A DNA stretch of 64,000 nt, taken from the NCBI GenBank assembly GCA_963170055.1, contig CAUJGJ010000371.1, positions 3,003,511 through 3,067,510 of the forward strand. The letters are read 5' to 3'. The position numbers and the translations under genes are program-made. Origin of the DNA: Halisarca cf. caerulea (Eukaryota > Porifera > Demospongiae > Chondrillida > Halisarcidae). Numbering within the stretch: the first letter of the stretch is position 1; the number at the start of each line of letters is the position of its first letter. Below are positions 63,266 through 64,000 of the stretch, one piece after another. Under the pieces are notes generated by a model. It ran no database searches. It saw only the letters and a list, made by a program, of their open reading frames with translations, and was not told where the DNA came from.

Positions 63266-64000
63266 GTGTAAATACTTTGCAAATTTAAAATCTTGCTATT
63301 TGTTCGTTATAAAAATACTTTGTTCACTTTCTGAGATGTTTGAATTTTGACTATTTCATGCTCTTCTTAGTTTTAAAGTAATGTTTCTAACGTTCTTATT
63401 TCCAAAAGTTGTTTAAATACTTTGCAAATTTAAAATCTTGCTATTTGTTCGTTTTAAAAATACTTTGTTCACTTTCTGAGATGTTTGAATTTTGACTATT
63501 TCATGCTCTTCTTAATTTTTAAGTAATGTTTCTAACGTTCTTATTTCCAAAAGTTGTTTAAATACTTTGCAAATTTAAAATTTTGCTATTTGTTCGTTTT
63601 AAAAATACTTTGTTCACTTTCTGCGATGTTTGAATTTTGACTATTTCATGCTCTTCTTAATTTTAAAGTAATGTTTCTAACGTTCTTATTTCCAAAAGTT
63701 GTTTAAATACTTTGCAAATTTAAAATCTTGCTATTTGTTCGTTATAAAAATACTTTGTTCATTTTCTGAGATGTTTGAATTTTGACTATTTCATGCTCTT
63801 CTTAATTTTTAAGTAATGTTTCTAACGTTGTTATTTCCAAAAGTTGTTTAAATACTTTGAAAATTTAAAATCTTGCTATTTGTTCGTTATAAAAATACTT
63901 TGTTCACTTTCTGAGATGTTTGAATTTTCACTATTTCATGCTCTTCTTAATTTTAAAGTAATGTTTCTAACGTTCTTATTTCCAAAAGTAGTTTAAATAC

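Larger units (their letters stand above)
11071..64000. repeat. Giant 145-bp AT-rich satellite array, ~365 head-to-tail monomers
   Basis: Monomers run in one orientation to the window edge, so the true array is larger. A typical monomer starts CAAATTTAAAATCTTGCTAT and ends TTGTTTAAATACTTTG. Hand-counting one 145-bp monomer gives 35 G+C (24%), 69 T and 41 A, so the given strand is strongly T-rich. From 11950 the register is exact: start points at 30075, 49505 and 63425 are 125, 259 and 355 whole monomers later. Each monomer carries two CpG sites (TTCGTT and AACGTT), a dyad TTTAAAT/ATTTAAA across the monomer boundary, and AAATACTTTG twice, 43 bp apart. Since 145 is not a multiple of 3, stops rotate through all frames and no long ORF can exist. 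Length and AT-richness fit a centromeric or pericentromeric satellite, but that is inference. Confidence 0.97.
42601..64000. repeat. Right homogenised domain of the satellite
   Basis: CTTTCTGCGATG becomes common, adding a third CpG per monomer. GTGATAAAAA appears only from about 43.15 to 56.5 kb, TTTGAAAATTT and TTTTTAAGTAATG become frequent, and TTTCACTATTTCATG recurs. CTTAGTTTTAAAG appears from about 55.8 kb on, and GCGATTTTTGAATTT only at about 57.7-60.0 kb. ACCTTCTGAG is absent. Switches in several markers near 42.5-43.1 kb define the boundary. Confidence 0.7.

Noticed and set aside
11071..64000. Long non-coding RNA gene or repeat-protein gene in the array
   Set aside because: The 145-bp period rotates the frame, so stops close all frames within three monomers, and I see no promoter or transcript boundary. 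Satellite transcription is possible but cannot be read from the sequence.
11071..64000. Firm assignment as a centromere
   Set aside because: Unit length, AT-richness and homogenisation fit, but there is no CENP-B-box-like motif in the monomer. Only CENH3 mapping or position on the chromosome could show it.
11071..64000. Telomeric or rDNA spacer array
   Set aside because: No TTAGGG-type runs and no ribosomal RNA sequence occur in or beside the array.

Overview
The window is eukaryotic repeat-rich DNA, with no intact protein-coding gene that I can recognise. Two decayed non-LTR retrotransposons carry the reverse-transcriptase signatures of the jockey/CR1/L2-like animal lineages. There are also non-autonomous DNA transposons with inverted ends, minisatellites, an (AT)n tract and a very large satellite. 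I infer an invertebrate animal genome, perhaps an early-branching marine one such as a sponge or cnidarian. The phylum is a guess; the animal assignment rests on the LINE type.

Layout. 1-1500 (minus) is a broken LINE reverse transcriptase (LINE-A), cut by the window edge. 1497-2580 holds GC-poor hairpins, a 94-bp pair, a 62-70-bp minisatellite containing a long (AT)n tract, and a cluster of spaced 21-bp repeats. 3080-3782 is a complete 0.7-kb inverted-repeat element (copy A). 4071-6037 is a second inverted-repeat element of about 2 kb, which contains a 65-bp minisatellite and a PHD-finger-like fragment. 6272-7930 (plus) holds a short LINE 3' fragment followed by LINE-B, a frameshifted reverse transcriptase of the same clade as LINE-A. 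7934-8350 may be a further small inverted-repeat element. 8351-10525 is mostly unassigned, with a few short reading frames of unknown status. 10526-11074 is copy B of the 0.7-kb element.

From 11071 to the right edge (83% of the window) lies one head-to-tail satellite. It has about 365 monomers, about 24% GC and a strong T-over-A bias. The first six monomers are divergent, 144-148 bp long, and alternate between two subtypes, which points to an ancestral dimer of about 290 bp. From 11950 onward the register is exactly 145 bp: the same base recurs 355 monomers later at 63425 with no net length change. Within this, blocks of 4 to 29 monomers are duplicated, always at multiples of 145 bp. Variant usage changes near 42.5-43 kb, which suggests separately homogenised domains.

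The main observation is how the elements relate. The satellite starts inside copy B of the inverted-repeat transposon, at a CAAA shared with the intact copy A, and the right end of copy B is missing from the window. The 2-kb element also carries its own tandem array, whose units resemble motifs in its ends. The window therefore shows two cases of tandem arrays sitting inside non-autonomous DNA transposons, one of them grown to more than 50 kb. Whether the large array is centromeric or pericentromeric cannot be decided from sequence alone.
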